Positions 53,109 to 62,285 of a stretch of 64,000 nucleotides of DNA are shown here, piece after piece. Each line of letters begins with the position of its first letter. Position 1 is the stretch's first letter. The translations under genes and the position numbers were made by a program. The notes beneath the pieces were generated by a model. The model searched no databases. It was not told the origin of the DNA and saw only the letters and a list, made by a program, of their open reading frames with translations. Origin of the DNA: Corynebacterium sp. J010B-136 (lineage in GTDB: Bacteria; Actinomycetota; Actinomycetes; Mycobacteriales; Mycobacteriaceae); NCBI RefSeq assembly GCF_002967075.1, contig NZ_PUGE01000003.1, forward strand, positions 248,001-312,000, in the 5' to 3' direction.

Positions 53109-54429
53109 CAACTGGCGCTTCCGCCAGATGCTGCTGCGCAGTTGATTGCTCGGACTGAGCACGAGCTTCACACCACGCTTCGCACCTTGCTTCGAGCGCG
53201 AGCCAGCACAGCGCAAGCACAGTCATAATAACGATGAGAAGATTGCGCAGCGCGAGTGCTGCCACTGGTGCGAACTCGACACCCACCTGGGACCAAATAA
53301 AGTTGTAGTTGCTGGGATAGACGTAACTGCCTAAAGCGGCAGTTACGAGCGTTAGTACAGCTAAGGACACCATGAGGATGAAAATAGCCCGGTGAGTTCT
53401 AGGATGTTTGAGCTGGTGCTCAGACATCTCCGGTTGGCGTAGTGCAACTGCGAGCAGCGGTGCAAACCAAACAATATACTGCGGGGAAAAGACTTTATTG
53501 GTGATAATCAACAACAAGATCATCACGCCGAAAAAGGCGATGGTGCTCCGTGGATTCCAACCACCAGCCAGAAAACGCCACAGTGCCCAGGCCAAAGCGA
53601 AAGCTATAGCGGCGGCCATGGAGTAGGTGGACCAGCCAATGGCTTGATCGACGCCGGGGCCGGAGATTTCAAAGCTCTTTGATTCGGCATAGCCCATTTC
53701 CCACCGCGTAGGCTCATAAAAGGCCTGGTAAACAAAAGGTGTGGCGAATACGGATTCTATCTGTAAACCGCGATCGCTTTGATAGGTCAAGGGGCTTAAA
53801 AGACGCTGCCAGCCGCTGGTTACTACCGTGATGGCGCACAACGCGACAAGCGCGGTGAAAAAGCTCAACAACCTCAACCATGACTTGCGGTTGCTCAACC
53901 GACCAACAAGACCGGCAGCTAGAACGCCTGGCCAGAGCTTCATCGTGGTCGCAAAAGCCAGTAGCGCTGAAGCAATATTTGGCCACTTCACCAAGCACGC
54001 TGCAGCAGCGGCGACCGTAAGGGCTGGGAAAATATCGAGCCGCATGTAGAAGACTTGGCCAGTCAATGTGCCGAAGAAGATCCAGAACCAGCCAGCAAGC
54101 CATACCCGTGGGTTTGCGTGGTGATTGCTTAGGACAAGGGCGAGGAATAGGGCATCGACAAGCATGCACATCAGAACAAAAGCGATGTAGAAAGCATCGA
54201 TATGATCGCCGATGAGTGCAGTGAGTATCTCCACTGGCCAAGTCCCCGCATGCGGGTACTCAGTCATCATGGTGGTGGGCTCATTGCCCAAGATGCCGTA
54301 GAAGTAATAAGCAACATCCCCGCGCGGGGAATGATCGCGGAAAATGATTAAGCCCAACATGATGCGGGCTATCACCCACGCGGTCCAAATCGCTGGAATG
54401 GTAGCGAATAGACGCCTTAGAACTGGCAT
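53089..54429 (-). CDS. GT-C family (GT87/DUF2029) membrane glycosyltransferase
   Basis: Protein of 446 residues with about ten membrane helices. The first extracytoplasmic loop carries SPRGDVAYYFYG, an acidic site as expected for polyprenyl-phosphate-sugar users; IFFGTLTGQVFYMRLDIFPA and NKVFSPQYIVWFAPLLAVAL are the other conserved stretches. It probably transfers mannose or arabinose from a lipid donor to PIM, lipomannan or arabinan; its place beside the PIM operon favours a mannoside product, which is an inference. ATG with AAAGG about 12 bases upstream. It overlaps the convergent LemA-like gene by 20 bases. Confidence 0.8.
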   Translation of the reverse strand: MPVLRRLFATIPAIWTAWVIARIMLGLIIFRDHSPRGDVAYYFYGILGNEPTTMMTEYPHAGTWPVEILTALIGDHIDAFYIAFVLMCMLVDALFLALVLSNHHANPRVWLAGWFWIFFGTLTGQVFYMRLDIFPALTVAAAAACLVKWPNIASALLAFATTMKLWPGVLAAGLVGRLSNRKSWLRLLSFFTALVALCAITVVTSGWQRLLSPLTYQSDRGLQIESVFATPFVYQAFYEPTRWEMGYAESKSFEISGPGVDQAIGWSTYSMAAAIAFALAWALWRFLAGGWNPRSTIAFFGVMILLLIITNKVFSPQYIVWFAPLLAVALRQPEMSEHQLKHPRTHRAIFILMVSLAVLTLVTAALGSYVYPSNYNFIWSQVGVEFAPVAALALRNLLIVIMTVLALCWLALEARCEAWCEARAQSEQSTAQQHLAEAPVAMDARD

Positions 54430-54486
54430 GCGCTTATGGCCTTTGTGTAGTTGTCAGTGGTTTGCAGAGTGCACAAACGATGCACT

Positions 54487-55038
54487 CTAGTTGGTTTGGC
54501 CCTCAATAGCGGACTCCACATCAACCGGTGGGCCCAGGTACAACAAGACACTGAAGGCGATGATGACAATGACTAGCACAATTAAAATGGAGCGAACAGG
54601 GTGGCGTACAACCTGCGCTAGAACATTGTCGAAGATTCCCTGCGGCTTTTCATCGCGATTATGAAAGCGCCAGCCACCTTCCAGCAGGCCCTTGCGATCT
54701 GCCCAGATGGCAAAAGGCAGCGCTGCCCACGGAATGACGGAGACAACAAGGCCTACAATGCCAATTCCCACAGGCCAGCGATTATTGATCCAGACCAAGG
54801 CCGTGATGAAAATAAAGCACAGGAAGCCGAAACCATGGATTCCTCCGGCTACAGGAACAACAGCTTCTGTCACGCCTGAGTATTTGAGGATCATCCCTAA
54901 GATCAGGAAGGTCCAGGTAAACATTTCTAGATAGGCGACTACTCGATGTAGTTTCTTCGGCATCATATCCAACATGGTAACTAACAGCTGGTGAAATTGA
55001 CGTACCGGACGGGCATGCAACGCTTTGGTATTGCTCAC
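54487..55038 (-). CDS. DUF3817 domain-containing membrane protein
   Basis: Protein of 183 residues. The DUF3817 domain begins KLHRVVAYLEMFTWTFLILG, with MILKYSGVTEAVVPVAGGIHGFGF containing the conserved G-x2-HG, and three membrane helices. A fourth helix follows a polar loop near the C-terminus (VRSILIVLVIVIIAFSVLLY). The function is unknown. The GTG at 55038 gives the longest frame, but homologues start close to the PKKLHRVV segment, so a start at about 54975-54963 is possible; no start has a good ribosome binding site. It is divergent from tesB. Confidence 0.78.
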   Translation of the reverse strand: MSNTKALHARPVRQFHQLLVTMLDMMPKKLHRVVAYLEMFTWTFLILGMILKYSGVTEAVVPVAGGIHGFGFLCFIFITALVWINNRWPVGIGIVGLVVSVIPWAALPFAIWADRKGLLEGGWRFHNRDEKPQGIFDNVLAQVVRHPVRSILIVLVIVIIAFSVLLYLGPPVDVESAIEGQTN

Positions 55039-55095
55039 ATATGATGGAGAGATTGACCATCTAGAAGTTAAGAGAAATCTACTAAGGAGAATAAA

Positions 55096-55956
55096 GTGAC
55101 CACTAGCGACTCAACGTCGGCAGCAAAGGCGCAGTCTGTCCACGACGTCTTGGACATGAAGCCTTTAGGCGATAGAAAATTCTTAGGTCCTTCGGTTCCC
55201 TCTGCTTTTACCCGGACTTTCGGCGGACAGGTTGTGGCGCAGGCACTTCGCGCTGCACAACTGACTGTCGAGGGCAAACGTGCACACTCTTTGCATAGCT
55301 ACTTTTTAGAAGGCGGCATTGCCGCTCAGCCTATCGAGTTTGAGGTTGAACATGTACGTGATGGACGTACTTTTTCCTGCCGCCGTGTGGAAGGCTTCCA
55401 AAACGGCAAGCGCATGATGATTATGACCGTCAATTTCCACCACGATAAGGACCGCGGACCAGAACATGCCACCGCCATGCCCCAGGTTCCAGGACCTGAG
55501 GAAGCTATTGACCATTTAGAGATTCGTCCGCGCTCTGCACAAAAACGCCAGCTCGATTGGATGGATTGGGATATCCGCGCGGTTGAAGAATCAAAGCTGA
55601 CCGAGGAGCAACTACACCCTGCAGGACAGGGCACCCACCAGTACCTCTGGTTTAAAAACACCGGTGTGATGGGCGAAGATCAGGATGTGCACCAAGCTGC
55701 GCTGACTTATTTATCCGATATGACTTTGCTGTATACGGCATTGCTGGATCACCCAGAGCAAGAATTGCAGGTAGCTAGCCTCGATCATGCCATGTGGTTC
55801 TTGCGTCCAGTGCGTGTCGATGAATGGCTATTAGTAGATCAGTATTCGCCCTCAGCTGGAGGCGGAGTGGGCCTGACCAAGGGGAATGTGTACAACCAGC
55901 AAGGTGAACTAGTAGCTGTGTTGTCCCAAGAAGGGCTCATGCGCGAGCCTAACTAG
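55096..55956 (+). CDS. tesB: Acyl-CoA thioesterase II (TesB family)
   Basis: Double hot-dog thioesterase of 286 residues. RTFGGQVVAQALRAAQLTV and HSLHSYFLEGG in the first half, and TYLSDMTLLYTAL with SLDHAMWFLRPVRVDEWLL in the second, give the Asp-Gln-Thr/Ser catalytic arrangement of TesB. It hydrolyses medium- and long-chain acyl-CoA. The start is GTG with AAGGAG five bases upstream. M. tuberculosis tesB2 (Rv2605c) occupies the same position between pimA and the yebC/ruvC genes. Confidence 0.93.
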   Translation: MTTSDSTSAAKAQSVHDVLDMKPLGDRKFLGPSVPSAFTRTFGGQVVAQALRAAQLTVEGKRAHSLHSYFLEGGIAAQPIEFEVEHVRDGRTFSCRRVEGFQNGKRMMIMTVNFHHDKDRGPEHATAMPQVPGPEEAIDHLEIRPRSAQKRQLDWMDWDIRAVEESKLTEEQLHPAGQGTHQYLWFKNTGVMGEDQDVHQAALTYLSDMTLLYTALLDHPEQELQVASLDHAMWFLRPVRVDEWLLVDQYSPSAGGGVGLTKGNVYNQQGELVAVLSQEGLMREPN

Positions 55957-56078
55957 CGTGTATTTTCTTGTTCGCAGCTGCATTTTCTCGTGCTCGGTGC
56001 GCGGGGGATAGTACTGATAACTGCAGAAGAACGTATAGTTGATCGCAAGCTAATTTTTAACGTACGAAAGGTAACTTG

Positions 56079-56834
56079 ATGGCAGGCCACTCAAAGTGGG
56101 CAACTACGAAGCATAAAAAGGCCGCGAATGACGCCAAGCGCGGCAAAGAATTCGCAAAGATGGTCAAAAACATCGAAGTTGCAGCGCGTACCGGTGGCGG
56201 TGACCCGGCGGCCAACCCAACCCTGGACGACATGATCAAAAAGGCCAAGAAGGCCTCCGTCCCCAACGACAACATCGAGCGCGCGCGCAAGCGTGGCTCC
56301 GGCGAAGAAGCCGGCGGTGCGGACTGGGAAAACATCATGTACGAAGGCTATGGCCCCAATGGTGTTGCCATGCTGATTGAGTGTTTGACTGATAACCGCA
56401 ACCGCGCGGCTACCGAGGTGCGCACCGCGATGTCTCGCAACGGTGGCAACCTCGGTGAATCCGGCTCGGTCGCGTACATGTTTACCCGCACCGGTGTGGT
56501 TTTGGTGAAAAAGGGCGAACTAGAAGTCGATGACGTTCTCATGGCTGTCCTTGAAGCAGGCGCTGAGGATGTCCACGACTTGGGTGAGTTCTTTGAGGTT
56601 ACCTGCCAGCCCACCGATATCTCTGCTGTGAAGGAAGCTTTGGAAGCGGCTGAGATTGAAGTGGAAGATTCCGACCAAGACTTCCGCGCTTCGGTTGAGG
56701 TAGCACTCGGTGTAGATGATGCTAAGAAGATCATGCGCCTAATTGACGCTCTGGAAGAATCTGATGATGTACAAAACGTGTACACCAACATGGATCTTTC
56801 AGAAGACGTGCTTGCTGCATTGGACGAAGGCTAA
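56079..56834 (+). CDS. yebC: YebC/PmpR family DNA-binding regulatory protein
   Basis: Protein of 251 residues with the universal N-terminus [20 protein letters not shown] and the three-domain YebC fold ([46 protein letters not shown]). The family includes transcription regulators and, in recent work, factors that help ribosomes through proline stretches. ATG at 56079 with AAAGG seven bases upstream; a TTG directly before it is also open but not used in the family. It is followed by a hairpin and then ruvC, as in many actinobacteria. Confidence 0.95.
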   Translation: MAGHSKWATTKHKKAANDAKRGKEFAKMVKNIEVAARTGGGDPAANPTLDDMIKKAKKASVPNDNIERARKRGSGEEAGGADWENIMYEGYGPNGVAMLIECLTDNRNRAATEVRTAMSRNGGNLGESGSVAYMFTRTGVVLVKKGELEVDDVLMAVLEAGAEDVHDLGEFFEVTCQPTDISAVKEALEAAEIEVEDSDQDFRASVEVALGVDDAKKIMRLIDALEESDDVQNVYTNMDLSEDVLAALDEG

Positions 56835-56880
56835 GACTTGAGAGCATTTTCGTGGCTTTAGTCCACTGATTCGAAACACT

Positions 56881-56926
56881 AAGAGTGCACCTAAGTTCCA
56901 CACCGTGGGCATAGGTGCACTTCTTT
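56881..56926 (+). terminator. Terminator after yebC
   Basis: Stem AGTGCACCTA-type at about 56884-56893 with TAGGTGCACT at 56912-56921, then TCTTTG. The U-tract is short. Confidence 0.6.
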
Positions 56927-57042
56927 GTCACTTACATGTGGTAGAACATATGTGTGAGGATAACTGATGCCTGAGGCCTAACTTAGCGCATCGACAAGGA
57001 CATAAAGCCGGTGAGATCAGCGGCAAAAGGACGGTATAGCCA

Positions 57043-57609
57043 ATGAACCTTGAGGGTTTGCGCGTCATGGGCATTGACCCTGGCTTAACCCGCTGTGGTC
57101 TTTCCGTAGTACAAGCTGGCCGCGGTCGCGCCGTCATCCCCATCTCTGTGGGTGTTGCGCGCACCCCACCAGAGGAAGAATTGGCACAACGCTTGCTTCG
57201 TCTTTCCAATGCGGTGGAGGAGTGGATGGATGATTACCAGCCGGATGTAGTCGCGATTGAAAGATTATTTGAACGCGGTAATGTCTCCACGGTATTGCAC
57301 ACGGCCCACGGTGTTGGCGTATTGATGCTGGCTGCAGCCAAGCGCGATATACCGGTTTATATGTACACTCCTTCGGAAGTGAAAAAGGCTATCTCTGGCA
57401 ATGGTCGTGCTGATAAGAAACAGATGACCACCATGATTACCCGTATCCTCGGATTGAGTGAAGCGCCGAAGCCGGCGGATGCTGCCGATGCTTTGGCACT
57501 CGCGGTCTGTCACTGTTGGCGAGCGCCAGTTATCCAACGTGCAGAGATGGCGCAACAGCAGATGAAAAAGCTGGAGGAAGAACGCCGCAAGCAAGCAGCG
57601 AATAAGTAA
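57043..57609 (+). CDS. ruvC: Holliday junction endonuclease RuvC
   Basis: Resolvase of 188 residues. The acidic active site is complete: Asp in [12 protein letters not shown], Glu in [15 protein letters not shown], and the paired aspartates in [34 protein letters not shown] is the conserved basic segment. It cuts Holliday junctions in a complex with RuvAB. The C-terminus has an extra Lys/Glu/Gln helix compared with E. coli. AAAGGACGG lies upstream of the ATG. First gene of ruvCAB, with 112 bases before ruvA. Confidence 0.96.
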   Translation: MNLEGLRVMGIDPGLTRCGLSVVQAGRGRAVIPISVGVARTPPEEELAQRLLRLSNAVEEWMDDYQPDVVAIERLFERGNVSTVLHTAHGVGVLMLAAAKRDIPVYMYTPSEVKKAISGNGRADKKQMTTMITRILGLSEAPKPADAADALALAVCHCWRAPVIQRAEMAQQQMKKLEEERRKQAANK

Positions 57610-57721
57610 TGGGCACGCGTAAATCTAATAGCGGCCAAATATGGGGAACCAATGTGTTGCATGCTGCGTCAGAAACAGCAACAAGAGTTATTGCACAAGA
57701 AGAAATGGAGCTAGAAAACCT

Positions 57722-58354
57722 GTGATTGCCTCTTTGAACGGTGAGGTCTTATCCATCGCCCTTGATCACGCTGTTATTGAATGTGGCGGGGTTGGCTACC
57801 AATTCTTAGCCACGCCCCGGACCTTAGGTACTTTGGTGCGCGGTGATCGTGCGCGAGTGATGACGTCCTTGGCTGTCAAGGAAGACGCCATGACCCTATA
57901 TGGATTTACCGCAGATGAAGATCGTGCGATGTTTCATCAACTCCAAGTAGTGTCCGGCTTAGGCCCGAAGCTTGCGCTGGCATGTTTATCGGTGCTCGAG
58001 CCAGGCGAAATTGCCACTGCCATTAATAATGGGGATGCGAAGAAGCTGCAGACCATCCCAGGTGTGGGCAAGCGTATGTCGGAGCGTATGGCTTTGGAAC
58101 TGAAGGACAAGGTTAAAGGCTTTATTACGCAACCTGCTGGGGATGATGCGTCGGCTGCTTCCCAAAGCAGCCTGCCTGTCGGCAGCGGGGCAATGGTAGA
58201 TACCGTCGTCGAAGCATTGGTCGGGCTTGGCTTTACCGAAAAAGCGTCGCGTCCTGTGGTTGAAGCCTTCGTGGCAGAATCAGAAAATACGGAAACCCTT
58301 GAAACTGCTACCGTCTTGCGTGCATCGCTTGCAGCACTAAGCGGTAAGAAATAG
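57722..58354 (+). CDS. ruvA: Holliday junction branch-migration subunit RuvA
   Basis: Protein of 210 residues beginning MIASLNGEVLSIALDHAVIE, the usual start of the OB-fold domain. Helix-hairpin-helix motifs follow (VVSGLGPKLALACLS and TIPGVGKRMSERMALELKDK), with a C-terminal RuvB-binding domain (VEALVGLGFTEKASRPVVEA). It holds the junction as a tetramer. The frame is open back to 57641, but the GTG at 57722 matches the family and has GGAG about 11 bases upstream. Confidence 0.95.
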   Translation: MIASLNGEVLSIALDHAVIECGGVGYQFLATPRTLGTLVRGDRARVMTSLAVKEDAMTLYGFTADEDRAMFHQLQVVSGLGPKLALACLSVLEPGEIATAINNGDAKKLQTIPGVGKRMSERMALELKDKVKGFITQPAGDDASAASQSSLPVGSGAMVDTVVEALVGLGFTEKASRPVVEAFVAESENTETLETATVLRASLAALSGKK

Positions 58355-58399
58355 AGGTTCATCAAACATGAATGAATCACCGGAGATTGAGGACACGAC

Positions 58400-59479
58400 A
58401 TGTCGGATGTAGAGCGCACTGAATTTCAGCTTCCCAATGACGCTGCGCGCCCTGAGCCTTTGCAGCGAAATGAGAATATTGCCGCTGAAATGCAGCTGGG
58501 CGAACACGACGTGGAGCGTTCGCTGCGTCCCAAAGGCTTGGATGAATTCATCGGCCAGCCGAAGGTCAAAGAACAGCTGTCGCTAGTTCTCACCGGTGCT
58601 AAAAATCGTGGTGTTGTTCCAGATCACGTGTTGCTCTCGGGCCCGCCAGGTCTTGGTAAGACCACCATGGCGATGATCATTGCCCAGGAAATGGGCACGA
58701 GTTTGCGCATGACCTCGGGCCCAGCCCTGGAACGAGCTGGCGACTTGGCCGCGATGTTATCGAACCTGATGGAAGGTGACATCCTTTTCATCGATGAGAT
58801 TCACCGTATCGCGCGTCCTGCCGAGGAAATGTTGTACATGGCGATGGAAGACTTCCGCATCGACGTCATTGTGGGTAAAGGGCCTGGTGCAACATCCATT
58901 CCGTTGGAAATTCCGCCATTTACCCTTGTTGGAGCAACCACTCGCGCGGGCATGCTCACCGGCCCTTTGCGTGATCGCTTCGGCTTTACTGCGCAAATGG
59001 AGTACTACAACGACGCCGATCTAGAACACGTTGTTACTCGTGCGGCTCGAATTTTGGGCGTGGACATTGACAAAGACGCAGCGATTGAAATTGGGTCGCG
59101 CTCGCGTGGCACCCCGCGTATTGCAAACCGGCTTTTGCGCCGCGTGCGTGACTTTGCTGAAGTCAATGGCGATGGACATGTTGACATGGCAGCAGCGCAG
59201 GGTGCGTTGGAAGTCTTCGACGTGGACCACAAAGGTCTAGACCGCCTGGACCGGGCAGTGCTTAGCGCATTGATTAAGGGCCACGGCGGCGGGCCGGTTG
59301 GCGTGAGTACTCTTGCCATTGCTGTTGGTGAAGAACCTTCCACCGTTGAGGAAGTGTGTGAGCCCTATCTTGTGCGCGCTGGCATGATTGCGCGCTCTGC
59401 CCGCGGGCGCGTGGCAACTCGTGCGGCGTGGGAACATTTGGGACTTACTCCTCCTAATACCGCCGCGGGACTTTTCTAA
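58400..59479 (+). CDS. ruvB: Holliday junction branch-migration ATPase RuvB
   Basis: AAA+ motor of 359 residues. Walker [12 protein letters not shown] near residue 83, Walker B FIDEIHR near 128, sensor 1 [18 protein letters not shown] near 178, arginine finger region [16 protein letters not shown], and a winged-helix C-terminus ending in [11 protein letters not shown]. It drives branch migration with RuvA. ATG at 58400, 45 bases after ruvA. A run of non-conserved residues precedes the core (to about residue 30), as in other actinobacteria. Confidence 0.97.
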   Translation: MSDVERTEFQLPNDAARPEPLQRNENIAAEMQLGEHDVERSLRPKGLDEFIGQPKVKEQLSLVLTGAKNRGVVPDHVLLSGPPGLGKTTMAMIIAQEMGTSLRMTSGPALERAGDLAAMLSNLMEGDILFIDEIHRIARPAEEMLYMAMEDFRIDVIVGKGPGATSIPLEIPPFTLVGATTRAGMLTGPLRDRFGFTAQMEYYNDADLEHVVTRAARILGVDIDKDAAIEIGSRSRGTPRIANRLLRRVRDFAEVNGDGHVDMAAAQGALEVFDVDHKGLDRLDRAVLSALIKGHGGGPVGVSTLAIAVGEEPSTVEEVCEPYLVRAGMIARSARGRVATRAAWEHLGLTPPNTAAGLF

Positions 59480-59562
59480 CGCGTAGCGACTTTGTTCGCG
59501 TGTAGAGAACAAGCGGGCTTTAGCAAGGAATTTCGGCGATATTCTGGCAGTATGGAAATACT

Positions 59563-60006
59563 ATGGAATTAGTATTTATCGCAATAATCCTTGTCCTTTT
59601 CCTCCTTCCCAGCATCCTGATTGGCCGCAAGCAGCGTCAGCGTCAGCGCGAGATCCAGCAGTTCCAGCACGACTTGGTTCCTGGACAGCGAGTAATCACC
59701 GCCGGCGGCATTGTCGGCACCGTGGTTTCCACCGACAGCAATACCGTCAACTTAGAACTATCGCCTAATGTCGTCGTTACTTTTGAGCGCATGGGCATTA
59801 TCCGCAGTGCGGATGCGATCAGCCCGGCCGGTGGTCCCGCACTAGAAAACCAGCAACCAAGCTCCCCGGCGACTGAGCATCCAGAAGCTTTCGAGGATCG
59901 CGGAAGCCACCCCGAAAATTACTCCAGCAACTTTGAGTCTGAAAACTATGACGCACCAGAGTCTAACGATGATGACTTTGGCAGCTCACCTGAGTCAAAG
60001 AACTAA
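59563..60006 (+). CDS. yajC: Sec translocon accessory subunit YajC
   Basis: Protein of 147 residues. An N-terminal membrane helix (LVFIAIILVLFLLPSILIG) is followed by the basic RKQRQRQREIQQFQHDL, then LVPGQRVITAGGIVGTV and LSPNVVVTFERMGI, the YajC core. The tail from residue 90 is long, acidic and disordered, as is common in corynebacteria. It acts with SecDF in protein export. The ribosome binding site is weak. It precedes secD by 291 bases with a terminator between, so YajC and SecDF are separate transcripts here. Confidence 0.92.
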   Translation: MELVFIAIILVLFLLPSILIGRKQRQRQREIQQFQHDLVPGQRVITAGGIVGTVVSTDSNTVNLELSPNVVVTFERMGIIRSADAISPAGGPALENQQPSSPATEHPEAFEDRGSHPENYSSNFESENYDAPESNDDDFGSSPESKN

Positions 60007-60020
60007 AGTTAGATTTCTAG

Positions 60021-60066
60021 AAAGCACCCGTGTGCACCCAATTGAGGGAGCATGCTGGTGCTTTTC
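60021..60066 (+). terminator. Terminator after yajC
   Basis: AAAGCACC at 60021-60028 pairs with GGTGCTTT at 60057-60064 with an inner GC-rich helix; TTTT closes it. Confidence 0.7.
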
Positions 60067-60297
60067 GCGTGCCAGAGCTGCAATTTAACTAGTTAATTCA
60101 CAGCAGCGGCAACGATATGAAAAGGCGTATTACTTCTCACATGCTCGGAGAAATGCCAAGATCGGGTGCTGCACAGTTGTATATATGACGTACGATAATG
60201 GTTTGTGTTTGGTCAACCTAACGTGCGGTGTATTTTACTGCGCGCGGTGGCCGCAAAATCTAAATAGTCAATAAAGTCAACCAGTGGGAGATTAGCC

Positions 60298-62283
60298 TTG
60301 TCCGCTCCTAATCGCGGCGCGATCAGCAAAAGTAATCGCACCTGGCCCAAACGCGCTCTAGCGTTGTTTGGGCTCATAGTGATCCTTCTCTACGCATTAG
60401 TTCTTTTTACCGGGGAGCGTTCACTTAGCCCCAAGCTTGGTATCGACCTGCAAGGTGGTACGCGAGTCACGCTAGTTCCACAGGGTGAAGAGCCAACCCA
60501 GGACCAGTTGGCGCAAGCTCGTACGATTTTGGAGCAGCGTGTCAACGGCATGGGTGTCTCTGGTGCTGAGGTAGTAACCAACGGCAATACCTTGGTGATC
60601 ACCGTTCCGGGTGAAGACACCTCTCAGGCACAAGCTGTTGGTGCGACATCGCAGCTGCTATTTCGTCCTGTAGCTGAACAGCCGAATCCGGATCCAGCAG
60701 CGCTGGGTGAGACCATCGAAGAAATGGCCAACCGGTGGGTAGAATTCGACCTCATTTCTGTCGATGGGGCGAATCAGGTTCTCAAGCAGGTTCATGATGC
60801 CATTAACCCAACTACGGATGACGAAGGCGATGCTGCCGACGATACAGATTCAGATGCGCCAACCGTAACTGCGGAGCCACGACCAGAGCCTGAGAACTCT
60901 CTAGAGGCTGCTGATCGCCGCGATGAAATGACTGAGATGCTGTTGAAGGACCGCCAGTCTGAAGACCCAACGGTTCAGGCCGCAGCACTGTCTTTGATGC
61001 AGTGTGATGCCGCAACTGACCCATTGGCAGGTGCAGACGACCCAGCGCTTCCTTTTGTTACCTGTGACTATGACAATCAGGCTCCCTACCTTTTGGAGCC
61101 TGCTCCGTTGCTCGCCGGCATTGAGGATCCAGAAGGCACTCGTCTAACCGGTAATGAGATTGATACGAATTCACCAATCAATGGTGGCTTGAACTCTCAA
61201 ACCAGTCAGATGGAAATTAGCTTCTCTTTCCAGACCGGTGATGGCCCAACTGGTTCCGATACCTGGGCCAAGTTGACCGACGAGTACCTGCAGAAGCAAA
61301 TCGCTATCACATTGGACTCGGCGGTTATCTCCGCTCCCGTGATTCAGGGCGTAACCCCATATGGTTCCGCAACCTCCATCACTGGACAATTCACTCAGGA
61401 GCAAGCACAAAGTCTTGCCAACAACCTACGTTATGGCGCGCTGCCATTGTCCTTTACCGGTGAAGACGGTGAATCGGGCGGTACCACCGAGATCGTCCCA
61501 CCGTCACTGGGTAAGACTGCGCTGGAAGCGGGCCTTATCGCTGGCGTTGTAGGTCTGCTTCTTGTCGCGGCTTACTCCATTTACTACTTCCGCGCTTTGG
61601 CTGGCGTTTCCCTCATTACGCTGGTGGCCGCAGCAATCTTGACCTATGGCTCCATCGTCTTGCTGGGCCGCTGGATCGGCTACTCGCTGGACCTGTCCGG
61701 TATCGCAGGTTTGGTCATCGGTATTGGTGCCACCGCTGACTCCTTTGTTGTCTACTTCGAGCGCATCAAGGATGAGCTGCTTGAGGGACGTACATTTAGG
61801 TCCGCAGCTACTAAGGCTTGGGAGCGCGCACGTGCGACCATCATTACGGGTAACGTCGTGACCTTGATCGGTGCTGTCGTGGTCTACATGCTGGCTGTTG
61901 GTGAAGTTAAGGGCTTTGCATTCACGCTGGGTCTGACCACCGTATTCGACATCGTTGTTTCCTTCCTCGTGATGGCACCACTGATGCAGATCGCGGCACG
62001 TCGTCCAGCATTTGCTAAGCCATCGATGAACGGCCTGGGCGGCATGTTTGCTTTGGTCGAAGAACGCCGTGAACAGGGTTTCTACGCGCCAGGACGCAAC
62101 CACAGGGCAGCAGCTTCTACTGGTTCTGAAGCCGAAGGCAAGGAAGAGCCAGTAAACCAGCTTCGAAGCGTCGTTGGGCCAACATCATCAGCATCATCAA
62201 CTTCTGAAGCACCCGAAAGATCAGACAGCGGGGAAGACCCCTCCGCGAAGCCTTCGGATCAGGACTCCCAGGAGGAGAAATAA
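60298..62283 (+). CDS. secD: Protein translocase subunit SecD
   Basis: RND-family export protein of 661 residues. Membrane helix 1 (LALFGLIVILLYALVLFTGE) is followed by the conserved LGIDLQGGTRVTLVP. A large extracytoplasmic region contains an acidic insertion at about residues 165-210 (Asp/Glu/Thr/Pro-rich). Then come SGQ-type fold segments and five more helices with YYFRALAGVSLITLVAAAIL and GIGATADSFVVYFERIKDE. A charged Ser/Glu tail ends the protein. It works with SecF to pull exported proteins across using the proton gradient. TTG start with GGGAG eight bases upstream. It overlaps none; secF starts two bases after its stop. Confidence 0.95.
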   Translation: MSAPNRGAISKSNRTWPKRALALFGLIVILLYALVLFTGERSLSPKLGIDLQGGTRVTLVPQGEEPTQDQLAQARTILEQRVNGMGVSGAEVVTNGNTLVITVPGEDTSQAQAVGATSQLLFRPVAEQPNPDPAALGETIEEMANRWVEFDLISVDGANQVLKQVHDAINPTTDDEGDAADDTDSDAPTVTAEPRPEPENSLEAADRRDEMTEMLLKDRQSEDPTVQAAALSLMQCDAATDPLAGADDPALPFVTCDYDNQAPYLLEPAPLLAGIEDPEGTRLTGNEIDTNSPINGGLNSQTSQMEISFSFQTGDGPTGSDTWAKLTDEYLQKQIAITLDSAVISAPVIQGVTPYGSATSITGQFTQEQAQSLANNLRYGALPLSFTGEDGESGGTTEIVPPSLGKTALEAGLIAGVVGLLLVAAYSIYYFRALAGVSLITLVAAAILTYGSIVLLGRWIGYSLDLSGIAGLVIGIGATADSFVVYFERIKDELLEGRTFRSAATKAWERARATIITGNVVTLIGAVVVYMLAVGEVKGFAFTLGLTTVFDIVVSFLVMAPLMQIAARRPAFAKPSMNGLGGMFALVEERREQGFYAPGRNHRAAASTGSEAEGKEEPVNQLRSVVGPTSSASSTSEAPERSDSGEDPSAKPSDQDSQEEK

Positions 62284-62285
62284 TC

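Noticed and set aside
57641..57721. N-terminal extension of ruvA
   Set aside because: The family begins with MI(A/G)xLxGxV, which matches the GTG at 57722; the extension is Cys/Asn-rich and not conserved.
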